Assembly (NCBI GenBank): GCA_023014485.1
Contig: JAJOZX010000484.1
Span: 1-64,000, forward strand
Source: Bathynomus jamesi
Taxonomy: Eukaryota > Arthropoda > Malacostraca > Isopoda > Cirolanidae
Direction: 5' to 3'
DNA: 64,000 bases
Shown: piece after piece, positions 33,691 through 42,772 of the stretch
Numbering within the stretch: position 1 is the stretch's first letter
Layout: each line of letters starts with the position of its first letter
Position numbers and translations under genes: made by a program
The notes under the pieces: generated by a model
What the model was told of the DNA's origin: nothing
Databases searched by the model: none
What the model saw: the letters and a program-made list of their open reading frames with translations, nothing else

Positions 33691-34098
33691 GATTTAACTT
33701 ATTTAGGCCTAGTAACATTAATAACAAGAAACTAATTGTTAAATTCTAGCAATTGAATCATTCAATCTGAATTTAATATAACTCATTCGGAATTAAATCA
33801 TAACTCATTCAATCATAAAGAATCTGAAAATAACAATCTGGAACTAAACACGTCAGCCTTTGAAGGAGTCATTGAAGGTGGAAATTCTGCAGGGTGACCA
33901 AATGTTGAATTGTGCGTTTTGCTTCTTGTCGCCATGATTTAACTTATTTAGGCCTAGTAACATTAATAACAAGAAACTAATTGTTAAATTCTAGCAATTG
34001 AAGCATTCAATCTGAATTTAATATAACTCATTCGGAATTAAATCATAACTCATTCAATCATAAAGAATCTGAAAATAACAATCTGGAACTAAACAAAA
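33603..34098. repeat. 248-bp tandem duplication over the gene start
   Basis: 33603-33850 and 33851-34098 are almost identical. Each has an ATG followed by the first codons of the element B protein. The outer copy is shifted out of frame by an inserted T in its codons 5-7 and by a 4-bp deletion. The promoter and 5' leader are thus doubled. Confidence 0.88.
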
Positions 34099-34577
34099 AA
34101 ACGTGACAATAATTTACATAATTCATCTAATCTATCTAAATTAATCTATGTAATCTATTCAATCTATCTAAAACTCTATCTAAATAATCTATCCAAATTA
34201 ATCTAATCTACTTAATAAGACTTAATATAATGCATGATTGTCACATTTGGGGTTTATATCTGTGGAGAGTAAAATGGGGGGGTGGGTGCTATGGAGTGGT
34301 AAGGGGGGTCGCATATACTCATTTTTTTAGATGTTGAGATCATTTCCAACTACGTGCATACTGTGGAATTGGAGAAACTCGATTTTTGATATGTTTCGAC
34401 CCCCCCTAGGCCCGTACAGTTGACATAACCGGGAAAGAAGAAATTGCAGGGGTATAACGGAAAAGTACTGACGATATTTCTATGCAGAGAAGGTTGCGGG
34501 AAGTCTTTGTTTTCTGTGTACATTTATATACATACAGTATATATATGTACTAAATTTATATATACTGTATATATATA

Positions 34578-35150
34578 CAGGTTGTCCGAGAATTATCTGT
34601 ACAATTTTTGGCTGTTATTAAAAGTCAACCATGAAGTGTAGAAATTCCAGTGTTGTCCCATTTTACAGAGAATCTCATTAAGTTTTTTCTGATACCAAGT
34701 TGTGACAAGTTTTTTAGAAATTCCAGTGTGTCCGAACATTATCTGTACAATTTCATCTTTTAATAAAATTCTTGATAACACACATAAAATTCTTAAACAA
34801 GATTATTTAGAATATGTATTTTCAAAAGTTTCTTTTATTAAAGTAACGTTGTTACAAACATTCGATATGTGCACCATCAGTGATTCGCAAAACATCCAAT
34901 CGATACTCCAAATGTTGCCATGTACGCTGCAGCATATCCACATCAATTCGCTCAATAGCAGCTGTGATTCTTGCTTTTAAATCATCAATGTCTGTCACCC
35001 GCGTACATTTCTAAAAAACTTGTCAAAACGCGTGGTATCAGAAAAAACTTAATGAGATTCTCTGTAAAATGGGACAACACTGGAATTTCTACACTTCATG
35101 GTTGACTTTTAATAACAGCCAAAAAATTGTACAGATAATTCTCGGACACC

Positions 35151-35153
<3 letters not shown>
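34578..35153 (-). mobile_element. mariner-derived element with long (about 160 bp) TIRs
   Basis: The inverted arms 34578-34735 and about 34995-35153 match almost throughout, from CAGG(G/T)TGTCCGAGAATTAT inward through AAGTCAACCATGAAGTGTAG. The end type and the flanking TA are those of mariner-like elements. It can form a long stem. A second partial end (GTGTCCGAACATTATCTGTA) begins at about 34728, suggesting that the extended arms arose by a nested rearrangement. Confidence 0.85.
34852..34998 (-). pseudogene. mariner transposase C-terminal remnant
   Basis: Forty-eight codons and a stop: VTDIDDLKARITAAIERID, MLQRTWQHLEYRLDVLRITD, GAHIECL. This is the usual end of a mariner-like transposase. 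All catalytic residues are gone. Confidence 0.82.

Positions 35154-35216
<63 letters not shown>
35154..35216. repeat. (TA)n microsatellite
   Basis: TA array between the mariner foldback and the SINE. Confidence 0.92.
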
Positions 35217-35219
<3 letters not shown>

Positions 35220-35233
35220 TTAAATATATATAT

Positions 35234-35522
35234 GCGCCTCGGTGGTGTAGTGGTTAGCGTCGCTGACTACGAATCCATCGGCCCGGGATCGAGACCCGGT
35301 GACGGCAGGCGGCGTGCAGCAAAACCCAGCTGTTCATCTTTCCACACAGTAAAGAAATTGGTTGGTAGATAAATGGGTACCCTGGGTAGCCTGGTGGTTA
35401 AGACGCTGGGCTGCTGGTGGGACGTAGTTCGGATTCCACTTTAAACTGTAGGGTCCAAGGTGGAATGAAAAGCTTGACCTTCGTCAGAATGAACAAATTG
35501 GGTGGAAGTAAACCAAAGGTTA

Positions 35523-35525
<3 letters not shown>
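35234..35525 (+). mobile_element. Dimeric tRNA-derived SINE
   Basis: The first tRNA-like unit has an A box (TGGTGTAGTGGTTAGCGTC) and a B box (GGGATCGAGACCC, 35285-35297). A second unit from about 35378 has GTAGCCTGGTGGTTAAGACG and AGTTCGGATTCCA. The acceptor stem and anticodon loop do not fold as a working tRNA. The 3' part contains AAGCTTGACCTTCGTCAGAA and ends in (TA)n. The same SINE, reversed, is at 41700-42019. RNA polymerase III would transcribe it from the internal boxes. The AAGCTTGACCTTCGT motif is shared with family A LINE tails, the likely source of its reverse transcriptase. Confidence 0.85.
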
Positions 35526-35557
<32 letters not shown>

Positions 35558-35570
35558 TATATATATAAAC
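35526..35570. repeat. (TA)n tail of SINE
   Basis: TA array at the SINE 3' end. Confidence 0.85.
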
Positions 35571-35725
35571 GACATTCCTCACCAAAAGTTTTGAGAATTT
35601 TTTAAATAAAATATTAAATAAAAATTGGTAATAATAGAGCAGACGATCGGATGAATAGGTGGGTGATGGAATGATGTGAATAGCTGGAAAAATGGTTAAC
35701 TAGATGGAATTAGGTATGGTTAGAT

Positions 35726-36465
35726 CGTGACCCGACAATTCAGCGCAAGACAATTCAGCGCAAGACAATTCAGTGCAAAGACAATTCAGCGCAAGACAAT
35801 TCAGCGCGAAAATACCAACAAAGAAGAAGAACAAATCCAGAGGGAAGAGAGGCTTGCAACTGTTAGGTTAGGTTAGGTTAGCTTAGGTTAGGTTTCTAGT
35901 TTTTGAAATAAAATCTTAATTTTAACAATTCTAACAAATTTTGTTTTTTTAAATAAAATTTTAATAATTATACTCCTTTGAATTTTATCTCCGATTTGTC
36001 ACTCCTTCGTTATGTCACTCCTTCGTTACGGTATTTATGTCACTCCTTTGTTATGTCACTCCTTTGAAATGTCACTCCTTCGATACAGACCCAATTTAGC
36101 ATATATACACGGTGAACCAAAAGTAGGTGGACAGTAGGTTGAATACGGTTTGTGTTATATTATATTATAACTATGGTGTTCATTATAACTATGGTGTTTG
36201 TGTTTTATTATATTAAATATTATAACTAAATTTATTTAAATTTTATTTTGTATTATAGTATACAAAAAAATTAAATATGTATTCTCAAAATAAACGTTAT
36301 CATTTACTGTCCACCTACATTTGGTTCACCCTATATAAATATACAAATTTTTCTCTTTTCATTTATTGCGATTTATTTTTATTATTTTTAACTAAACTTT
36401 TAACTGTACTGACTTGCGCTGAATTGTCGGCGCTGAATTGTCCTGCGCTGAATTGTCGGTGCTCC
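35726..36465. mobile_element. 740-bp foldback MITE with terminal tandem repeats
   Basis: The left end carries about five copies of a 15-bp unit (CAATTCAGCGCAAGA, 35734-35812). The right end carries three in inverted orientation (36411-36460). The outermost ends are CGTGACCCGACAATTCAGCG and, reversed, GGAGCACCGACAATTCAGCG. The flanks are an exact 8-bp duplication, GGTTAGAT at 35718-35725 and 36466-36473. The interior has a second tandem (TTATGTCACTCCTTYG, 35995-36085), a TTAGG-like run (35861-35895) and a nested mariner MITE. There is no coding capacity. Confidence 0.85.
36108..36331. mobile_element. mariner-type MITE (224 bp)
   Basis: The ends GGTGAACCAAAAGTAGGTGG and, reversed, GGTGAACCAAATGTAGGTGG lie between TA dinucleotides. 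No transposase remnant was seen. It is nested in the foldback MITE. Confidence 0.85.
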
Positions 36466-36657
36466 GGTTAGATAACTGCATGGATGGGTGCCACGATAGT
36501 TAGAAAGACAGCGGATGAATATATGAAAACTAAATTATGTTATCCTATTTAATATCTATCATAGATAACTGCCTTAGGAAAGCTAAGAATAGGTATTATA
36601 ATAGTGTAATTGTAAAGGAATTTTAGCGTAAAAATATCCTTAGCCTACCTTACCAGT

Positions 36658-36776
36658 ATGATAATAAAAACCAACTCTAATAGACAGAGTTTATTTCCAC
36701 AACAGTTTCGATGCCCACTGGCATCGAAACTGTTGTGGAAATAAATTCTGTCTGTTAGAGTGGGTTTTTATTATCA
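36658..36776. repeat. 119-bp palindrome beside Penelope fragment
   Basis: The arms start ATGATAATAAAAACC and meet at GATGCCCACTGGCATC. They contain TTTATTTCCACAACAGTTTC and its near-complement. They lie just upstream of the Penelope-like coding fragment and are probably its doubled terminal sequence. Confidence 0.8.
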
Positions 36777-36807
36777 TAATTTGACCTTCACGTAGAAAAG
36801 TGGTGTT

Positions 36808-37266
36808 TTGCATCTACCTTACCATGTTAATTTTAAATATCTTCCGAATTTACTTAAAGCAATTGGTATCAACGTAGTCTTTAAGTATAATAATACTGTT
36901 AAATCTCGCCTAATAAAGAATAGCCGGATAATGTGGTTGGCTGTGTATTCGATCGGATGTACACAATGTAACTCAGTATATATAGGTCATACGGGAAAAA
37001 CGTTAGATATCAGGGTAAAACAGCATAAATTTGCGTGTAGAACAGCAAATAATTCTAATGCATCGTTTAACCATATGTATAGATGTAATCATAGTATCAA
37101 GTGGGATAGTTCTAAAGCGCTCGTTAAAAGCATAGATATAATTGAAAGGAATATTCTAGAATGTGTATTCATCCATTTTAGAAATAATTTCAATAACAGT
37201 GCGAGAATGTATAAAATTGACAATATCGTGTTAAAATGCCTTTTGCCTTTAATCAACCCTTGTTAA
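36808..37266 (+). pseudogene. Penelope-like GIY-YIG endonuclease domain
   Basis: Open for 152 codons. The block GCTQCNSVYIGHTGKTLDIR (about residues 50-70) is a GIY-YIG nuclease core with a CxxC just before YIGHTG, as in Penelope-like elements. It is followed by RVKQHKFACR, an ASFNHMYRCNHSIKWD block and the catalytic-type Glu in IIERNILECVFI. It ends LKCLLPLINPC, as usual for these proteins. In Penelope elements this domain nicks target DNA and is fused after the RT. Upstream sequence (from 36779) is partly open, but the RT is missing, so this is a 5'-truncated copy. No host homologue is needed to explain it. Confidence 0.85.
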
Positions 37267-37346
37267 TCATGTGCTAATATTTTTATTTCTCTGTCCTGTT
37301 GTACATATGTATACATTTTCGTCATTTCGCCTTCACCCTTCATTCC

Positions 37347-37376
37347 CTGACGAGGTGTACTTCTGAATACACGAAA
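37347..37376 (+). ncRNA. Hammerhead-like core in Penelope tail
   Basis: CTGACGA, one extra G, a perfect 5-bp stem GTGTA/TACAC with loop, then GAAA: the same layout as at 17739-17763. Stems I and III are not evident, so self-cleavage is doubtful. Confidence 0.35.
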
Positions 37377-37412
37377 GACCTTTGGAATCATTTTTCTTCT
37401 TCCTTGTGGGTT

Positions 37413-37525
<113 letters not shown>

Positions 37526-40471
37526 TACAAGGAAAAGTAGTACATCAAAAGGCCTTGCGGCCCATACCGAGGAGGTACCAATGGCAACGGGTGCCAGGGA
37601 AAAATTCATACACCCTCAAATAGTGTGCAAGATTCGATCTAACCTTTTCTTAAACATATCCACAAAAGAACTGTTCACGACTTCTGAAGGTAGCCTGTTC
37701 GACGTGTCACAGATCTTATACGTAAAGTAATTCCCACACACACTAGTCCTAAACCGTTTCAAATCCAACTTCCAATCATTGTTGCGAGTTGGGTTATCAT
37801 TTAAACTAAACATGCTTCTAAAATCGACATTGTTGAACCCGCGTAAGAACTTGAAAACTTCGATGAGTTGACCGCGCAGCCTCCGAGTTTCCAGCGAAAA
37901 CACATTCAGGGCGCGTAAGCGTCGATTGTAGACCATATGCCTAACGGAAGGGATTAACTGTGTGGCCCTCGCCTAGACTCGCTCCAGCCTCTGAATATCT
38001 TTCCTGAGGGTGGGCGACCAGAACTGCACAGCATACTCCAGGTGCGGCCGAACCAGAGAATTGTACATTGAGAGCACAATCTCCTTGTTCCGAAATCGAA
38101 ATTGCCTCCTGATATAACCCAACAACTTCTGGGCTTTCTTTTCCACCTCTACGCACTATTTGGTAAACTTAAGGTCGCTGCTAATTAGCACACCCAAGTC
38201 CTTTTCCAAATCAGTCGCCTCAATATTACTTCCCAACATCGAGTAGTCCGACTTGGGATTGGCGTAGCCAATGTGCATCACCTTGCATTTGCCCAAGTTA
38301 AACGGCATTTGCCATTTTTCGGACCATTCTCCTCTCCTACGTAGGTCCGCACGCAGTTGCTCGATCGCCTCTGGCGTCCCAACATTGGCCCCAAGCTTCG
38401 TGTCATCAGCGAATTTGGCGATCCTACTGACGATGCCACCGTCGATATCATTTATGTAAATGATAAATAACAGTGGCCCCAAACGGAACGCTGAGGAACA
38501 CCGCTAGTGACCGAGGCCCAAACCGAACTAGCCCCTTTAATTACAACCCTCTGCCGCCTATTCTTCAGCCAGTTTTCAATCCACCTACCTACATGACGTG
38601 AAAAAACTCGAGCAAGTTGGTGAGACACGGCCTATGCCGTCTAAACCCATGTTGAGAGTCCCCAAGCAGGTTGTAGGAATCCAAATGGTCAACGATCCTA
38701 TCCGCTATTATTCCCTCTAATAATTTACCTACAACCGAAGTGAGACTAATGGGACGATAGTTCCCTGGATTTTCGTGATCCCCTTTCTTAAAGATAGAGG
38801 TCACATTGGCTTCCCTCTAGTCACCAGACACCTGGCCCGTCTCCAACGATTTGTTGAAGACTGTAGCTAGGTGGGGAGCCACCTGGTCGCGCACCTCCCG
38901 CAACACTCTGGGGAGGAACTGGTCTGGCCCAGGAGCCTTAAACGCGCTGTTTGTCTATTCTATCGGCAACGACTGTCGCAGTACACCGAACACTATCCAG
39001 GCCAGCACCTTCGTGCCTGACGCCTGGCTCTGGGATGACGTGGGTGTCCTCCCTGGTGAACACTCCCGCAAAGTATTCATTCAGTACATTAGCGATGTCC
39101 GCGTCGGAGGTCCGCAGAACGCCGCTGGGGTCCTTTAACGGACCTATCATGCTTCTAATGGGCTTCCTACTATTACTATAACTGAAAAACTCCTTAGGGT
39201 TTCCCTTGCAGAGGCTTGCCATTCGGAGTTCTTCGTTACGTTTCGCTAGCCTAACCTTCGCCTTCACTTCTCTGCACAGGCGGACATACGCCTCAGTGTT
39301 CTCATGGGAACGATTGGCCTTCGCTTTCTTATTTCGGATAGTCGAATCGATGTTACGACTGAACCACTTAGGCTGCGTTAAAGCAGGGGTGACCGGTTTT
39401 GTGGGTATGGCAGCAGACTGCAGCACCATAAACTTGTCCCGAAATGCACTCCACACTTCCTCAACATCGCCATCGCCCTCTAACCCCATCTCACCTACGC
39501 TATCCCGGAGGCCAATAAAGTCCGCCCGCCGTAGATCGAGCTTACTGCGTCTAGAGTCACTACGCTTCACCCGAGGGACGCAGACACAGAACCTAATCAG
39601 ACCGTGATCACTCCCACCCAACGATTCGTCAACGGTGAGGCCAGTGACGAGGTTGTCTTCGGTCGTGAATACTAAGTCTAGAACGCTTTCACCTCGTGTA
39701 TGCCCATTGACCCACTGAGTGAGGAAGTTCTTATCAACAAAGTCAACTAGCCTCCTCCCTTCAGCATCAGCAGTCCTGTCTTCCCACACACACACTACAC
39801 TACACACACTACCACTACACACACCCTGTCCCCTAGCAGGCTACAGAGTTCGGTGTACAGGGCTGTATCCTCCTCGAGGAGGAGATGCGGAGGTCTGTAC
39901 ACCAAAATTAACCTCTAGTTCGTCCCTCCCACGTTCAGATCAACGCCAAGCAGCTCCCGTTCCGATCGGAACTGGCAGTCAACTGGACTCAACGTGTCCC
40001 TCACGTATATTAGTACCCCTCCCCCCGGGTGCGGCCTTTGTGAAACATTCTATACCCGGGAATCTCGAACTCCCCAATGTAGTCCCTACGAGCAGTATGA
40101 ATCCAGGACTCGGTGATAGCAACGATATCCTGGTATTCTGGTGCTAAGAGCGCCCGTAGCTCGCTAAACTTATTCCTAATCGACCTAGCATTAAAAAGCA
40201 CTGCACGGAGGGAGCCTTCCCTATTCTGACCGCCCCCTAGCACAACCCGTTTCCCGAACAGCCAGGGCTGTCGGGGGTTGAAGAGCCCCTCACCAACGAG
40301 GGGGCAACTTCCGCAGGAGGCTGAGCCCCCTCCAACGGGGAAGGAGGGTCACCCACCTGTACATGGACGCACCCTTCAGTTGAAGCTACGTCCGCCACCG
40401 GCTCAACATCATCTCTCCCCGGTGGGGGCCCATCATCTTTCCCCGGGCTTGACCTCACCATACGATATAGG
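37526..40471 (-). mobile_element. LINE, family B relative, with RT deletion
   Basis: A minus-strand CR1/Jockey-type LINE lies between GA arrays at both ends (37475-37525 and 40472-40519). The protein is related to the copies at 27.6 and 56.8 kb but is a separate, more GC-rich subfamily. A CA/CT-rich microsatellite (39781-39826) has expanded inside the endonuclease region. Confidence 0.85.
37616..40471 (-). pseudogene. LINE endonuclease-RT remnant (family B relative)
   Basis: Right to left: a Pro-rich N-terminal extension (40237-40460); endonuclease RAVLFNARSIRNKFSEL and VAITESWIHT (40010-40243), then GESVLDLVFTT and ESLGGSDHGLIRF (about 39590-39690); a linker with KAKANRSHENTEAYVRLCRE; RT with SIFKKGDHENPGNYRPISLT and GFRRHRPCLTNLLEFF (38589-38804); a jump that omits the motif A Asp region; then the GVPQ-like part and KFADDTKLGANVG (38156-38482); and the C-terminal part ALNVFSLETRRLRGQLIEVF (37616-37936). 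Frameshifts and stops separate the segments. The missing motif A makes RT activity impossible. Confidence 0.85.

Positions 40472-40519
<48 letters not shown>
40472..40519. repeat. (GA)n microsatellite
   Basis: GA array, with few interruptions, at the 5' border of the LINE. Confidence 0.92.
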
Positions 40520-40520
<1 letters not shown>

Positions 40521-41688
40521 GCACAAAAGGTTTAGTTTTTCGTCTCAAATGTTTGAGAATGTGTACCACACTCACTTTTTCTCTTTCACTAAAGCCCGCT
40601 TTAGTTTATCTCACTGAATTGGTATAATTTCTCAGTTTACACTCACTTGATCACTGTACATTTGAGGTATCACTTACCCTTCTTCATTTTGAGTGCAATT
40701 TTGATCAGTAATTGTCCTTCAAAGTATGAATTCTTGCGGAGCTTCATTCAAACCATCAATGACTTTTATACTCTGCATTCAGCTTTCACGTTAAAAAACA
40801 AAGTATCATACATTCAAATAAATGAGCAAAGGTAATTTAGACGATTTTGGTTCGAATTTATGCCGTTTATTTACTACAAAAAAGATGTTTTCAGTTTCAG
40901 GTTTGATTCACAAATATGTCAAGAAAATACGACGGCCCCACTTTTAAAGAGGACAAAACAATATTTAAAAAATAAAAATAAAAAAATTAATCAATAAAAA
41001 TTTTACAAAATTCCTTGCATAAATTCAAAACAAAAAAAAATTGGTGTTCAAACAAGCTTAGTCAAAATTTCGAAGTTGCGCAATAAAACAATTTATTCAA
41101 CTGAGTATAGCAAAATTGCACACGGCAAATTGAGAGCTATGTACCGGAAGGAGTGTGTTAGCCGATGGTATTTTAAAGATTTACCTCGACAAATAAAACG
41201 GTGCATGAGCTTATATATACAAAAAAAAAAAAAAATTGGGTCGACTCAACCAAACCTGACTGCCTTACAGGTCGAGTTTCCCCTCACATAACCATTCGCA
41301 AACCAATCGGACATCTAAATTTACAAAGACTGGTTTTCCCCTGAAGAGGGTTGTTTTTTATAAACCATCAAGGACTTCGAAAGAGAGTATAGCTTTACAT
41401 AAAATCTTAATTCAGATAAGGACTTCTATGGTTTGAGAGAACACTTTAAAACAAATTTTTGAAACGTTACAGAATGACTTGTAAAAATAATAAATCAGCG
41501 ACAGCGCGACAGAGTTTCGACGGCCCCGGTCAGTAGGTTATCACTTAGGTGTCATGTAGCGGCCGCATGAAATGATGAAACCTAAAAGCATTCAGAATTT
41601 GGCGGCATTTTGATTAAAGTTTTATTTTTTAATATTCTTATCCATATAGTTTAAATGGATTTCCTTATGTTCGACCTATTGGGCGGAC
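40520..41688. other. AT-rich spacer, no gene recognised
   Basis: An A15 run lies at 41221-41235. The open stretch 41076-41291 (plus strand, 71 codons) has no recognisable motif and I do not call it a gene. Confidence 0.5.
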
Positions 41689-41699
41689 ATATATATATA

Positions 41700-42019
41700 A
41701 CCTTGGTTACCCTTGGTTTTGCTTCTGCCCGAATTATTCATTCTGAAGAAAGTCAAGCTTGTTGTTCCATCTTGGACCTACAGCTTAATGTGGAATTCAT
41801 AATGTCGAATCGATCTCACCTCCCGACCTCCCGATCAGCAGCAGCCCAGCGTCTTAACCACTAAAGCACCCAGGGTACCCATTTATCTACCAACCTACTT
41901 TTTCTGGGAGGATGAACAGCTGAATAAGCTGCGCGCCAACTGCTTTTGCCAGGAATCGAACCTAGGGCCAGTGAATTCGTAGTCAGTGATGCTAACCTCT
42001 ACACCACTGAGCCGCACAT
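41700..42019 (-). mobile_element. Dimeric tRNA-derived SINE, second copy
   Basis: Minus-strand copy of the SINE at 35234-35525. It starts TATGTGCGGCTCAGTGGTGT, with an A box GTGTAGAGGTTAGCATCAC, a B box GGTTCGATTCC, a second unit (GTACCCTGGGTGCTTTAGTG, TTAAGACGCTGGG) and the tail motif AAGCTTGACTTTCTTCAGAA. It ends in a short TA tract at 41689-41699. Confidence 0.85.
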
Positions 42020-42764
42020 ACCGTTAAGAATCGGACCTATGTTCATATGAATTTTTGACTGGGAATGAACGCGGCTATAAGCTCCCGAAGTCATGACATT
42101 TCGTCGTGACTCACCCTATATAATATATATATATATATATATAGTCTCGGGGATTATTATTGCGAAAATGCCTGCGCTTATAACCACCAGTAAGTAACCA
42201 AATAGGTTTATACGTCAAAAAAATTACGACCACAATTAGCTTCTTTTCATTGTAATTCTTGCAACTTAAACACTCATAACTAGAACGTTGGCATATCATT
42301 GTAATTTCAGTAACATTTATAAGTACTTTTGTTAATCACTTGACATTTTATCTGTTAGTTAAATAAAACCAAAACCCGAGTGGCGTATAACTTTCTTTGA
42401 TTGATACGATAGTACTCGTACCTGGTGACCCCTTCATAATTAACTATTTCATTAATTATGTCTGCAGCCTACCAGAAACTTCGCTATAAAATGATAGCTT
42501 AAAAAAGTAGGCTCTGTAGTACGATGACAGATATATTTGCCACTATAATATACACGTGATTTCTTCCCATTCCTTTAACAAGAATCAGTGTGTGGTTTCA
42601 GTGAGGAGCGAGAAAGGGATTTTTGTTTTTTAAAGAAACGCGCATATTCCGAATAATCACTTTACTCGGTACTCAACCATAAAAAAAAAACCCGAAGGCG
42701 TATGGTACAAGGTTGTCCAAGCTAGCCTACCACATTTTTTCTTCAACACCTACTGTAAACATGA
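42020..42764. other. Spacer with (TA)n at 42117-42143
   Basis: Apart from the TA array I see nothing recognisable. Confidence 0.5.
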
Positions 42765-42772
42765 CTCCCACA

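Larger units (their letters stand above)
30062..34469 (-). mobile_element. Element B: TIR transposon with uncharacterised gene
   Basis: The left end reads GGTACTTTTCCGTTATACCC and the right end, reversed, AGTACTTTTCCGTTATACCC. The match continues for about 55 bp (CCTGCAATTTCTTCTTTC, TTATGTCAACTGTAC) and then to a GGGGGGTCGAAA tract on both sides. The flanks are an exact 8-bp duplication, GACGATAT at 30054-30061 and 34470-34477. The 4408-bp interior holds a single minus-strand gene (31530-33690), a mariner relic (30583-31370) and a palindrome inserted in the left end (30114-30216). Eight-bp duplications are made by hAT, P and a few other superfamilies. The ends and the protein fit none that I can name with confidence. 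Confidence 0.8.
36779..37405 (+). mobile_element. Penelope-like retroelement, 3' end
   Basis: It contains the GIY-YIG endonuclease end of the polymerase and a 3' tail with CCTGACGAGGTG ... TACACGAAAGACC. The reverse transcriptase part is absent. A (TA)n(GA)n array follows. Confidence 0.8.

Noticed and set aside
35234..35306. Functional tRNA gene
   Set aside because: A and B boxes are present, but the acceptor stem does not pair and a second tRNA-like unit and LINE-like tail follow, so it is a SINE.
35734..35812. Regular 15-bp units that could suggest a CRISPR-like array
   Set aside because: The units are direct tandems without spacers and appear inverted at the other end of a MITE with a target duplication.
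41076..41291. Plus-strand frame of 71 codons next to an A15 run
   Set aside because: It could suggest a processed retrocopy, but the peptide matches nothing I recognise and no target duplication is visible.
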